Positions 29,420 through 35,298 of a stretch of DNA of 35,298 nucleotides are shown piece after piece. Within the stretch, counting starts at the first letter, position 1. Every line of letters begins with the position of its first letter. Origin of the DNA: a virus; IMG/VR virus record IMGVR_UViG_3300050821_001041, positions 1 through 35,298 of that record; one strand, given 5' to 3'. The translations under genes and the position numbers were made by a program. The notes under the pieces were generated by a model that ran no database searches, was not told the DNA's origin, and worked only from the letters and a program-made list of their open reading frames with translations.

Positions 29420-29668
29420 TTATGCTGCTTCTTGCTGCACTTCTGCTTCTACTGGCACAACTGGCTCTTCATACTTAACCCAATCATCACCTTCAAAATC
29501 TGCAATTGAGAATATGAAGTTTCCAGCATTAGGATTAGGACGAGTTACGATTTTCCAAACATAGTCCATATCAGGAAGGACTTTCAAATATCCCTCTGTA
29601 TCAGCCCATGCAGTACGTCTCATGGCATCACCTGCTTTCAGTTGCGCTAAAGCTTCTAAAAATAACAT
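29420..29668 (-). CDS. Second DUF2829 (Tad2-like) protein, late region
   Basis: 82 aa from ATG 29668 with GGAG eight bases upstream; the open frame extends earlier without a ribosome site. The signature MLFLEALAQLKAGDAMRRTA then W aligns with the early copy (F..A...LKAG...R..W), and SIADFEGDDWVKY closes the domain as in the early FADFKADDWIEV. The remainder is a short acidic tail ending EVQQEAA. Length is near the minimal family. Placed directly before portal, it would be made late or even packaged. Family call reasonable; role inferred. Confidence 0.65.
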   Translation of the reverse strand: MLFLEALAQLKAGDAMRRTAWADTEGYLKVLPDMDYVWKIVTRPNPNAGNFIFSIADFEGDDWVKYEEPVVPVEAEVQQEAA

Positions 29669-29688
29669 CCTTATTTCTCCTCTTTGGT

Positions 29689-29949
29689 TTATGGTAAAAC
29701 GGTTAATTGGCAAGAGCCATTTGTGAACACTGGCTTGTATATTTGGTGACCATCCGAAGCCACGCAAAAAACAAAGTCAGTCGCTAACAAACTGTTGTTT
29801 GAAGTTTTTAAGTAATTGTCTAGGAACCCAGCAGCAGTAACTTGCGAGAGGGTATTGTTTGCAGCATACAAGCGACCCATTCTTGGAATAACTTCATTGT
29901 TTTCACCTGCAAAGTTTAATAAAAGTGTAACCACGGCTTGAGTTGTCAT
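29689..29949 (-). CDS. Small late protein near the portal
   Basis: 86 aa: MTTQAVVTLLLNFAGENNEV, then GRLYAANNTLSQVTAAGFLD and FVFCVASDGHQIYKPVFTNG. The AAGFL...L..TDFVFVVASDG..I pattern recurs as a small protein next to structural genes in other phages, possibly a decoration protein. No firm function. Confidence 0.55.
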   Translation of the reverse strand: MTTQAVVTLLLNFAGENNEVIPRMGRLYAANNTLSQVTAAGFLDNYLKTSNNSLLATDFVFCVASDGHQIYKPVFTNGSCQLTVLP

Positions 29950-29960
29950 TTTAGATCTCC

Positions 29961-30116
29961 TTATCGATCAGCTAGGCGAAGCATCACTTCTTGTAATGCC
30001 TTGTTGTTTTTTAACTTCTGAAACGTAACTTCGTATTGACTCTTACATTCCTTACACATTTTGTCATCTTTTGTATGGTTATAGAACCTACCGCAATACT
30101 TGCATTTGCTAGACAT
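29961..30116 (-). CDS. Small zinc-ribbon protein (51 aa)
   Basis: Start ATG 30116 is preferred (SSKCKYCGRFYN follows directly); the open frame extends to 30206 with a hydrophobic, unrelated stretch. Two pairs, CKYC and CKEC, make a typical four-Cys zinc ribbon, then a helix (FQKLKNNKALQEVMLRLADR). The start overlaps the previous gene by eight bases. Likely nucleic-acid or protein binding. Confidence 0.55.
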   Translation of the reverse strand: MSSKCKYCGRFYNHTKDDKMCKECKSQYEVTFQKLKNNKALQEVMLRLADR

Positions 30117-30390
30117 ATTTAAACCCCATTCCATGACATGATTTGCATTTGTTAGACTGCCCACAATCAGAAATAGGTGAGATATAAAAAGTTCCACGAC
30201 CATCACATTCTTTGCAAACCTTGCGTTCAGGTGTTTTTAATTCCATTTTGGCATATAAATAAGCTATATGCTCTCTCATGTCATCAATGATTCTAGCCAT
30301 TGCCGCATTCTCAGAATGTAAGTTTTTTTGCATAGTCATGAAATCAATCTTCATAAACTTCAATTCATCTTCGACAGTCTCTTTCTTCAA
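30109..30390 (-). CDS. Coiled coil with DnaJ-type zinc finger
   Basis: 93 aa from TTG 30390 with GAGGA eight bases upstream, starting right at the terminase stop. An N-terminal amphipathic helix (about 1-50) is followed by CKECDGRGTF and CKSCHGMGF, the two CxxCxGxG motifs of the DnaJ zinc finger, enough for one zinc site. It has no J domain or substrate domain, so it is not a full chaperone. Such fragments are found as small phage proteins; it may help assembly or host interactions. Confidence 0.6.
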   Translation of the reverse strand: MKKETVEDELKFMKIDFMTMQKNLHSENAAMARIIDDMREHIAYLYAKMELKTPERKVCKECDGRGTFYISPISDCGQSNKCKSCHGMGFKYV

Positions 30391-31950
30391 TTAAAAAATC
30401 CTCATCACTGGGTTAAACATGTTTTCGTGCTTCGTACCACCGAATTTATCTTGCGCTACTTGGTCGCTAGCAATCTCTAAGCAACCATAACCTAGGGCGT
30501 CCATTGGGTGAGATGACATATTCTTTGTGGGCTTGTCCTTGTAACGCTCCTCACCTGATACCGCAACCCGGGCATAAACATACTTCTTCACAAAGCCTTT
30601 GAAGAGTGTAGGACAATTCTTTTTATCAAGTAACAACGCAGGTTTTCCATCAACCATGCGATTCAAGAAGTATCTAACTGCTCCAAGTCTTGGCTCTAAA
30701 TCATTGGTTCGTGCGGCATTAGTAGCAATCTGTAATGAATTAAGCTCACCTATACAAGACATTTCCTCATGAATCTGATCGCGCGCATTACCTGCCGGGT
30801 CTGCTACAGACATTCCAATTTGGCAATAGGGGAAATCCTTGCGTAAGTTAGGGATTACCACCATTTCGGCAAAGGTTCTAATTCCCAAACCATCACTCAC
30901 ATATTCTTTGAGAATAAGTAATTGGCCTCTTGCTGAAAGTTGCAATACCACACAAGCAGGTGTTAAACCGAAATCCCAGCCCAATATGAGCTTTTCGCCT
31001 TGAATGGCTTCTAAGGTATCAACTGCGTGTACATCGGCGTTAAACTCAGGATAAACGCGCTTATCGAAGCCTACCGCTCCATATTCCCCGAGACAAAATA
31101 CCTTAATGAACTCTTGAGACTGTCCACTTGCTAAGTTTTCGTAGTAATGATGGGGCAAATGTCCGGCATTATCAGCATCAGGGTTTCGTCTCCACTGATT
31201 ATCTTTGTTCTTAATCAATCCGGGTGGCTGTTTAAAGAGTATGTGATTGTCGGCGCAATTCTCTTCAAAGTCTTTGAATATCCAATGGTCATCTTCCGGT
31301 GGGTTAGTATCGGCTATAATTCCAGACCAATACGGTTCTTTGCAGAATGCCTTTGATGGGTAACGGTTAACCCGTCCTTTCATGTGGGCAAGTGCTGCTT
31401 TTGGCACCTCGGAAAGCTCATTGATATAGCATCCTGTTAGCTCCAAAGACTTAATCTTTCGCACGTCTTCGGGTCTGTCTAATGCGATAAAAAGTAATTC
31501 AAGCTCAACAATTCCTTTTCCATCGTTAAAGGTGTGTTCGTAGGTAAGCATGGGCTTTTGGCGTTTGCGGATATCTCCGAGTTCATCAAACCATGCGAGC
31601 CAAGTAGCTAGGGTTGTGGTTGCAAGCTCGCCAGAAGTGTTTCGCACAATTCCCCACCTGCTTCGTCTTCTACCGTTATTCCATACAGGCACTTCACAGG
31701 CTCGCTTAACGATTTCTGCAATTGATAGCGTAGATTTGCCACTTCCATAAGGCCCCATAATGACGCGGACAAATTGATCGCTGTCATGAAAAATAGCACC
31801 TGTGGCAGTTGGAACATAAATTTTATCTTGCTCATGCGCATGAATAATCATCCTATCGGGTAGAATCGTGAGTTGTTTCTGAGTACCTTTGTTAATCCCG
31901 GCCTCATACTCGTTGAATGTTTTTAATAGTTCAGCAGCAGATCGAATCAT
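30391..31950 (-). CDS. Terminase large subunit
   Basis: 519 aa; ATG 31950 overlaps the previous stop as ATGA. The ATPase has Walker A GPYGSGKS (66-73), a Walker B-like strand ending INELSE (about 176-181) and the coupling motif ADTNPPEDDHW (213-223). The nuclease starts with LILGWDFGLTP (Asp326) and continues with SVADPAG and a late acidic/basic stretch. It packages DNA through the portal and cuts it. With no cos site seen and a circular map, headful (pac) packaging is likely. Confidence 0.9.
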   Translation of the reverse strand: MIRSAAELLKTFNEYEAGINKGTQKQLTILPDRMIIHAHEQDKIYVPTATGAIFHDSDQFVRVIMGPYGSGKSTLSIAEIVKRACEVPVWNNGRRRSRWGIVRNTSGELATTTLATWLAWFDELGDIRKRQKPMLTYEHTFNDGKGIVELELLFIALDRPEDVRKIKSLELTGCYINELSEVPKAALAHMKGRVNRYPSKAFCKEPYWSGIIADTNPPEDDHWIFKDFEENCADNHILFKQPPGLIKNKDNQWRRNPDADNAGHLPHHYYENLASGQSQEFIKVFCLGEYGAVGFDKRVYPEFNADVHAVDTLEAIQGEKLILGWDFGLTPACVVLQLSARGQLLILKEYVSDGLGIRTFAEMVVIPNLRKDFPYCQIGMSVADPAGNARDQIHEEMSCIGELNSLQIATNAARTNDLEPRLGAVRYFLNRMVDGKPALLLDKKNCPTLFKGFVKKYVYARVAVSGEERYKDKPTKNMSSHPMDALGYGCLEIASDQVAQDKFGGTKHENMFNPVMRIF

Positions 31951-32132
31951 TTCTCTAATATCCTTCTAGGTGCAGGAGTCTTATAGTTTGGATTCTCTCG
32001 AATGTTTTCTTGCGTGGTGAATCGAACGCCGCATTTGATACACTCTCGGCGTCTAACGATTTTATTTAGCCTATCATCCCGTTTCGTTTCCACCACGCGA
32101 GAATCAGGATAGCTACAACTGTGACATTGCAT
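31947..32132 (-). CDS. NrdR-like zinc-ribbon protein without ATP-cone
   Basis: 61 aa. MQCHSCSYPDSRVVETKRDD, then RRRECIKCGVRFTTQENI, match the zinc ribbon of NrdR (C..C...D..V..S/TR...RRR..C..C..RFTT). NrdR then needs an ATP-cone to sense dATP/ATP, which is missing: the protein ends 15 residues later in a basic tail. It may bind NrdR-box-like DNA or act as a simple zinc-ribbon regulator or packaging cofactor. It is coupled to terminase by ATGA. Confidence 0.7.
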   Translation of the reverse strand: MQCHSCSYPDSRVVETKRDDRLNKIVRRRECIKCGVRFTTQENIRENPNYKTPAPRRILEK

Positions 32133-32318
32133 CTATTTCCTTATCCCTCGAAGTGTACGAACTAGGATTGAGGTAGCAGGTACAGAGAATCGTTTTTTTG
32201 GCTTCTTCGCATCATGCGCATAGGTATCAGCCAAAGGATCACGTTCATAAGATGGTGCCGTCTCATGCTCTTTTTTCTTCTTTATCTTCTCGACCCACGT
32301 ATTGCGGATAGTAGCCAT
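32133..32318 (-). CDS. Small basic late protein
   Basis: 61 aa with GGGATG about seven bases upstream. Lys-rich start (TWVEKIKKKKEHETAPSYER), a short acidic/His middle and a basic tail (KKPKKRFSVPATSILVRTLR). Likely nucleic-acid binding. No family is recognised. Confidence 0.5.
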   Translation of the reverse strand: MATIRNTWVEKIKKKKEHETAPSYERDPLADTYAHDAKKPKKRFSVPATSILVRTLRGIRK

Positions 32319-32348
32319 GTATCACATCCCTATGTGTTAAGTGCTCCA

Positions 32349-32561
32349 TTACTTCTTCTTTTTACCTAGCACTTTGTCAGCCTTAGCATCAATCTTAGCC
32401 TTGGATGACATGGACAACTTCCCTTTCTTTTCCATCTCGGAAGCTCTGGCCTTAGCATTCTTTGCGTGGGCTTTGTCTTCCATCGGGTATTTACGTTCAC
32501 CAGGCAAACCAAATTCACCCTTAGGTATCTTTCTTCGCTCTTTAGCATCTAACTTAGCCAT
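32349..32561 (-). CDS. Small conserved phage protein, Lys/Ala-rich
   Basis: 70 aa. GEFGLPGERKYPMEDKAHAK then NAKARASEME is a motif found in many phage small proteins (F..P..R.YPI.D..HA.NA.AR), often fused or next to head genes. The rest is Lys/Ala-rich helix ending KADKVLGKKKK. Likely a minor structural or DNA-contact protein. Confidence 0.6.
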   Translation of the reverse strand: MAKLDAKERRKIPKGEFGLPGERKYPMEDKAHAKNAKARASEMEKKGKLSMSSKAKIDAKADKVLGKKKK

Positions 32562-32570
32562 GTTATTTCC

Positions 32571-32753
32571 TTATAATTTAATTGCTATATCTTCTATCAG
32601 TTCAGCCACTAGATGTATTTCCCGTTCTATCTGTGTGGTAGATGTTGTATAAATATTATCAATAGCATTTTCAATCTTAGAAGATGAGGAATGGACAGCA
32701 TCAGTAAGCCTGTCCAATGAGTCGATAAGTGCTTGGCACTGTTCGTCCGTCAT
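32571..32753 (-). CDS. Small helical late protein
   Basis: 60 aa from ATG 32753 with AAGGA nine bases upstream; start shares a base with the previous stop (TAATG). One long amphipathic helix pattern (DEQCQALIDSLDRLTDAVHS, SKIENAIDNIYT, EIHLVAELIEDIAIKL) suggests a coiled coil. No family is recognised. Confidence 0.55.
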   Translation of the reverse strand: MTDEQCQALIDSLDRLTDAVHSSSSKIENAIDNIYTTSTTQIEREIHLVAELIEDIAIKL

Positions 32754-32851
32754 TACATGCAATCCTTCTTTGATTTCTTCATGTCTTTGCCGTCTTTCTT
32801 CTTCATGTCCTTTTTAGGGGCTTCTTTCTTCATAGGTTTTTTAGCTGGCAT
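32753..32851 (-). CDS. Very basic lysine-rich mini-protein (32 aa)
   Basis: Starting at ATG 32851 (or 32857), MPAKKPMKKEAPKKDMKKKD then GKDMKKSKKDCM is nearly half lysine. The stop shares a base with the next ATG (TAATG). It lies inside the late block between two coupled small genes, so it is translated if the neighbours are. Such a peptide could condense or neutralise DNA in the head or bind RNA. No family is recognised. Confidence 0.55.
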   Translation of the reverse strand: MPAKKPMKKEAPKKDMKKKDGKDMKKSKKDCM

Positions 32852-33011
32852 TTGCATCACCTGCTAAAGCTGGAACCTTGGCTTGTGCCCATGCGATTAC
32901 TTCGGTGGCTAAGGTATGTACTTGTTTGACTAGGAACTCGGCAATAGCTGGCTCTTGGGCTAGCAATTCAGCTTCGAGCTTAGGAAGGATAATAGAACTA
33001 AGTAAACTCAT
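32841..33011 (-). CDS. Small late protein (56 aa)
   Basis: ATG 33011 with AAGGA 10 bases upstream. Helical, Ala/Leu-rich: MSLLSSIILPKLEAELLAQE, then FLVKQVHTLATEVIAWAQAK. It may be a small membrane-associated or coiled protein. The end overlaps the lysine-rich gene. Confidence 0.55.
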   Translation of the reverse strand: MSLLSSIILPKLEAELLAQEPAIAEFLVKQVHTLATEVIAWAQAKVPALAGDANAS

Positions 33012-33023
33012 GGTGTTATGTCC

Positions 33024-33194
33024 TTATAACGATTCGATCATGTGATCGATTTCAATGATTGCGCCATTGATGTTCGCAATCTCCTTTTTGATTACCTTCA
33101 ATCTATCCTTGAGTAGGTCATGATCAACCGAACTCGTGGCTAAGGTTGAAGCTAAATCATCTCTACGCTTTTGCAATACTTCCAATGTAATCAC
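33024..33194 (-). CDS. Small helical late protein (56 aa, GTG start)
   Basis: GTG 33194 with GGGAG eight bases upstream. MITLEVLQKRRDDLASTLAT, then DRLKVIKKEIANINGAIIEI and DHMIESL: two charged helices, probably a hairpin coiled coil. The stop is 12 bases before the next start. No family is recognised. Confidence 0.55.
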   Translation of the reverse strand: MITLEVLQKRRDDLASTLATSSVDHDLLKDRLKVIKKEIANINGAIIEIDHMIESL

Positions 33195-33216
33195 GTGTAA
33201 CGCTCCCTGTATTAAA

Positions 33217-33231
33217 GGCGCATCATGCGCC
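33217..33231 (-). terminator. Small GC-rich hairpin at gene end
   Basis: GGCGCA and TGCGCC (33217-33222, 33226-33231) form a six-pair stem with a three-base loop that includes the stop codon of the 33223 gene. TTTAAT follows on the minus strand. It is a weak terminator at best. Confidence 0.35.
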
Positions 33232-33399
33232 CGTCACTCTTTCAAATCCCAATCTTGCATCGGCAATCTCTTCAAATCCTTCAAGAAATCGGACGATACC
33301 TTTTGGGTTACACTTAACAACCCAATATTTCACACCGTCAAACAGTATCTCGTATCGGGTGCGCTTGTATGTCTTGCTCGCAATAATGGGGTATCTCAT
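33223..33399 (-). CDS. Small beta-rich late protein (58 aa)
   Basis: ATG 33399 overlaps the previous stop as ATGA. MRYPIIASKTYKRTRYEILF, then DGVKYWVVKCNPKGIVRFLE and GFEEIADARLGFERV: strands then a helix, a small mixed fold. No family is recognised. Confidence 0.6.
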   Translation of the reverse strand: MRYPIIASKTYKRTRYEILFDGVKYWVVKCNPKGIVRFLEGFEEIADARLGFERVTGA

Positions 33400-33602
33400 G
33401 CTCTCACCCCACGCGCTACCATCTCATCAATATAATCCACACCTTTCATCATTGCACAGTTAAAAGATTTAACATCTTCCCAGCCAGCTATCAGTTCACC
33501 GCATGGCTTCTTAACGTCTACGATGTAGGTGCTATCTGCCATCTCGTAGATTGTCAGGTCAAAACCTTTGTACTCTTTATCGCTTACGTGGTTATACAAC
33601 AT
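33396..33602 (-). CDS. Conserved small phage protein (68 aa)
   Basis: ATG 33602, GAGGAG eight bases upstream. EYKGFDLTIYEMADSTYIVD, VKKPCGELIAGWEDVKSFNC and MMKGVDYIDEMV form strand-strand-helix; the pattern is familiar from phage small proteins of unknown role. It is the first gene after the strong late promoter, and its ribosome site can be hidden in a hairpin. Confidence 0.6.
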   Translation of the reverse strand: MLYNHVSDKEYKGFDLTIYEMADSTYIVDVKKPCGELIAGWEDVKSFNCAMMKGVDYIDEMVARGVRA

Positions 33603-33609
33603 TTAACAA

Positions 33610-33643
33610 CTCCTCATCACAACCATTAACATTCAATGAGGAG
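33610..33643 (-). promoter_or_regulatory. Leader hairpin that can hide a ribosome site
   Basis: In the leftward mRNA, CTCCTCAT (complement of 33636-33643) is exactly complementary to ATGAGGAG (complement of 33610-33617), which contains the GAGGAG ribosome site of the 33602 gene. The loop is 18 bases. The transcript from the promoter at 33645-33673 would begin at or just before the left arm. Confidence 0.6.
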
Positions 33644-33644
33644 C

Positions 33645-33673
33645 ATTATATATTTACTTATTTAATTAAACAA
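33645..33673 (-). promoter_or_regulatory. Strong leftward sigma70-type late promoter
   Basis: On the minus strand TTGTTT (complement of 33668-33673), 17 bases, then a perfect TATAAT (complement of 33645-33650) in AT-rich DNA. It lies in an 85-base gap after the lysis and TerS genes and before the small-gene and packaging block. Confidence 0.75.
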
Positions 33674-33687
33674 GTATTTATGTACAT

Positions 33688-33861
33688 TTATTTCATGTAA
33701 CCTTTCTTACCGTAGTTCGCTTTGCTTTGAGCTGGTAGATTGCGACATGCTCCGGCCTCTGCATAAGTGCGCACCTCTTGTTTCTGTTCACGCTCAAGGT
33801 AAATGTTGTTGCGAGTAGCTTGATAGCCATCTGGTTTAGGTGATGTGTATTTAGCGCCCAT
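33688..33861 (-). CDS. Small late protein (57 aa)
   Basis: ATG 33861 with AAGGAG eight bases upstream; the open frame extends to 34008 but that part is a shadow of the Lar-like gene. MGAKYTSPKPDGYQATRNNI, then LEREQKQEVRTYAEAGACRN and LPAQSKANYGKKGYMK: basic and polar, probably disordered or nucleic-acid binding. Overlaps the Lar-like gene end by 11 bases. Confidence 0.55.
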   Translation of the reverse strand: MGAKYTSPKPDGYQATRNNIYLEREQKQEVRTYAEAGACRNLPAQSKANYGKKGYMK

Positions 33862-34033
33862 CGTTAGAACTCCTTCTATTCCAAGCATCCTTTGCTTGTT
33901 CCGGGTTAATGTGGTGTACCTTGCAAGTACAGTTCTTGCACTTAACAAGATACCACGTTGTAAGACTATTAAACCTCTGCGTCTGTGTCTTGATGTCATC
34001 ACTACCACAAAAAGGACAAGGTAAAAAGCTCAT
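33851..34033 (-). CDS. Lar-like restriction-alleviation zinc protein
   Basis: 60 aa, directly abutting TerS. PCPFCGSDDIKTQTQRFN, then WYLVKCKNCTCKVHHINPEQ and AKDAWNRR match the Lar family (CPFCG...Y.V.C..C...... A...WN.R), with four Cys for zinc. Family members alleviate type I restriction in E. coli prophage Rac, by modulating the host enzyme. The role here is inferred. Confidence 0.7.
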   Translation of the reverse strand: MSFLPCPFCGSDDIKTQTQRFNSLTTWYLVKCKNCTCKVHHINPEQAKDAWNRRSSNDGR

Positions 34034-34474
34034 TTACTCGTTATCTTCCTGTTCAATAGTTTTCTTGGCACCCGTCATCATATTCATACGCTCGTTAAGC
34101 TCTTTAAGCAGTACATTATTGCCGAAGTATTTAGGCCATCGTCTTTCCAATAGCCAAGCATCAGCTTGCCACCTCTCGGGTCTATCCGCGATTATGTCAA
34201 TGTGTTGTTGTACTTTGGTAAGCTCGGCTCTTTTTATAGCCTCCGAAAACTTAGTGTATTCTGTGTCCAATCCTTCGAGCTGATGAACCTTTGCAGTGTT
34301 CAACCAATCATACAAAGTAGACTCACAAATCCCGTTAGCCTCGGCAGCTAGTTCATAGGGAACTCTTCTTGATATGTCGTGAATGATGGCGGCTCTACGC
34401 TCAGGCGTAAACTTGCTATTTCTAGCAACGTCCTTGACCTCATCAGGCACGGTAAGCTTTGAATTTCTAGTCAT
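34034..34474 (-). CDS. Terminase small subunit
   Basis: 146 aa, AAAGG about 10 bases upstream of ATG 34474, in the loop of a CACTAA/TTAGTG hairpin (34482-34497). An N-terminal HTH is clear (ERRAAIIHDISRRVPYELAA, ICESTLYDWL), a central oligomerisation helix follows, then WQADAWLLERRWPKYFG, a hallmark of phage small terminases. It would recognise the packaging start site on concatemeric DNA for TerL. Confidence 0.8.
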   Translation of the reverse strand: MTRNSKLTVPDEVKDVARNSKFTPERRAAIIHDISRRVPYELAAEANGICESTLYDWLNTAKVHQLEGLDTEYTKFSEAIKRAELTKVQQHIDIIADRPERWQADAWLLERRWPKYFGNNVLLKELNERMNMMTGAKKTIEQEDNE

Positions 34475-34481
34475 TGCACTA

Positions 34482-34497
34482 ATCCTTTAGTGTATGT
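34482..34497 (-). promoter_or_regulatory. Hairpin over the TerS ribosome site
   Basis: In leftward mRNA CACTAA and TTAGTG flank AGGA, the core of the TerS ribosome site, as a six-pair stem with the site in the loop. The effect may be modest since the site itself is unpaired. Confidence 0.4.
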
Positions 34498-34514
34498 AAA
34501 ACTATAAATGTATA

Positions 34515-34733
34515 TTACTTTCTTTTGTTGCGTAACGCTACCATAACGATAAATAAAACAACAGTCTCAAAGCCGTCAGCCGTTCCTAGCAACGTGCTTA
34601 ATTCGTTCGCATCAATTTTGCCATCCGTTAATGCGCTGTAAAGATTCGTGCAAAACGTAACGAAGCATAATATTGCTGGAACTGATAATACAATATGTGG
34701 TTTGTTCTTCAAGAACTCTTTCAGCCAGTCCAT
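34515..34733 (-). CDS. Holin
   Basis: 72 aa with two membrane helices: HIVLSVPAILCFVTFCTNLY (about 13-32) and TVVLFIVMVAL (about 57-67), joined by a polar, acidic loop (DGKIDANEL), and a basic C-terminal RNKRK. It lies between endolysin and TerS. Holins form holes in the inner membrane that release endolysin or depolarise the cell. The pattern fits class II holins with both termini in the cytoplasm. No spanin gene was identified. Confidence 0.75.
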   Translation of the reverse strand: MDWLKEFLKNKPHIVLSVPAILCFVTFCTNLYSALTDGKIDANELSTLLGTADGFETVVLFIVMVALRNKRK

Positions 34734-34741
34734 AGCTCACC

Positions 34742-35155
34742 TCACACCACCAATTCAAAATGACCAGCATCATTGAGCTGTCCGGGTCTATCCAGTTTCC
34801 CGAGGCCATCCCATGAGCCACCCCAACGCACAGAATGAGACATTTTACCCTCATCCTTAAGTTTCTGGGCAATACCTAGCACGTAACCACCGAACCAGAT
34901 AGCCAATTTTTCATTATTAAAGTCGATAGGATAAGGCGTTACATCTACGGCCATTGAAGGATTGGCATTATGTTTGCCATGTGGGTAATGAAGTTTACTA
35001 TTGCCTTTTGCAAAGGCTGCTTCTTGGTCTGCTTCGTTTCTGTACCCTTCCAAAATGGTGCAGTCGAAAAACTTGATCACCTCGTAGAACAAGGCTTGTA
35101 AGTCGGGATGACAGGTACTTAGTTTCGAGAATGAACTTTGACTAAATTTTGGCAT
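34742..35155 (-). CDS. Endolysin, M15-family L-alanyl-D-glutamate-type peptidase
   Basis: 137 aa, AAGGA eight bases upstream of ATG 35155. A signature GKHNANPSMAVDVTPYP carries His62 and Asp71, and the C-terminal DAGHFELV carries His132; these three are the zinc ligands of VanY/M15C peptidases in phages. Asp/Glu and Trp residues around 110-115 (VRWGGSW) shape the site. It cuts peptide stems of peptidoglycan. No signal sequence or SAR is seen, so it relies on the holin. It is the first gene of the leftward unit after the replication block. Confidence 0.85.
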   Translation of the reverse strand: MPKFSQSSFSKLSTCHPDLQALFYEVIKFFDCTILEGYRNEADQEAAFAKGNSKLHYPHGKHNANPSMAVDVTPYPIDFNNEKLAIWFGGYVLGIAQKLKDEGKMSHSVRWGGSWDGLGKLDRPGQLNDAGHFELVV

Positions 35156-35196
35156 GATAACTTTCCTTGTCTTGTTGATTTAAGTTTAGCAGTAAA

Positions 35197-35216
35197 TAGC
35201 CCTATTGCTAGGGCTA
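35197..35216 (-). terminator. Perfect GNRA hairpin between nuclease and endolysin genes
   Basis: TAGCCCTATTGCTAGGGCTA has eight-base arms and, on the minus strand, a GCAA tetraloop. It spans the circular junction (35197-35201 continuing into 1-15). TTTAC follows on the minus strand, giving only a weak terminator. It is well placed to divide early replication transcripts from lysis genes and could need antitermination. Confidence 0.5.
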
Positions 35217-35298
35217 GAAAGCAAGGAAGTTTTCATGAAACAAATTAATAATAATAGAAAATCAAGCGGAGAGATAGCACTCGATGATTCGCTTGCCA
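35202..35298. repeat. Terminal direct repeat, right copy
   Basis: Identical to bases 1-97. Together they show the sequence closes on itself. Confidence 0.9.

Noticed and set aside
30109-30390. DnaJ co-chaperone
   Set aside because: Only the zinc-finger motif is present; there is no J domain with HPD and no substrate domain, so a chaperone call is not justified.

Overview
The window looks like one complete genome of a tailed phage with P22-like (podovirus) virion architecture. Its last 97 bases (35202-35298) repeat its first 97 exactly, so the unique length is about 35,201 bp and the map closes into a circle. The virion order portal, scaffold, P22-type coat, gp4-like adaptor, gp10-like tail hub, three internal/ejection proteins, then tail appendage proteins is that of P22-like podoviruses. 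The M15-type endolysin and the P22-type particle suggest a Gram-negative host. A secreted-protein cargo gene (9251-9586) carries a Cys-rich module that I associate from memory with surface and secreted proteins of Legionella and relatives, so a host in or near Legionellales is a reasonable but unproven guess.

Layout. (1) A regulatory gap at about 2591-2923 drives two divergent transcription units that together cover the circle. (2) Leftward from 2590: a replication initiator-like winged-helix protein, a helicase-loader-like protein, small coupled genes and a VRR-NUC nuclease. These run through the junction into lysis (endolysin, holin), packaging (TerS, TerL), a run of very small genes, portal, scaffold, coat, tail machine, ejection proteins and fibres, ending at 12035. 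(3) Rightward from 2924 to 12038: a ribbon-helix-helix regulator, unknown early genes, a Sak4-like recombinase with an SSB-like partner, a tRNA-like element, a metallophosphoesterase, a DUF2829 (Tad2-like) protein, many small overlapping genes, a stand-alone DnaB N-terminal-domain protein and a WGR-domain protein. The two units collide at 12035-12038, where their stop codons overlap.

How the genes fit together. No DNA polymerase, complete helicase, primase, RNA polymerase or integrase is visible. Replication therefore probably recruits host machinery through the initiator/loader pair, with the DnaB-domain protein possibly acting on the host helicase. Sak4, the SSB-like protein and VRR-NUC form a plausible recombination set. 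A strong leftward promoter (33645-33673) precedes the late small-gene and packaging block. Two leftward terminators (about 24348-24389 and 14849-14872) sit where virion protein doses should step down.

Most notable: two separate DUF2829/Tad2-like genes, one early and one late; an acetyltransferase (GNAT) domain inside a putative ejected virion protein; a lone DnaB collar domain; three unusual repeat or palindrome arrays in early intergenic DNA; a non-canonical tRNA-Tyr-like element; a leucine-rich-repeat-like fibre; and several coupled genes under 60 codons.
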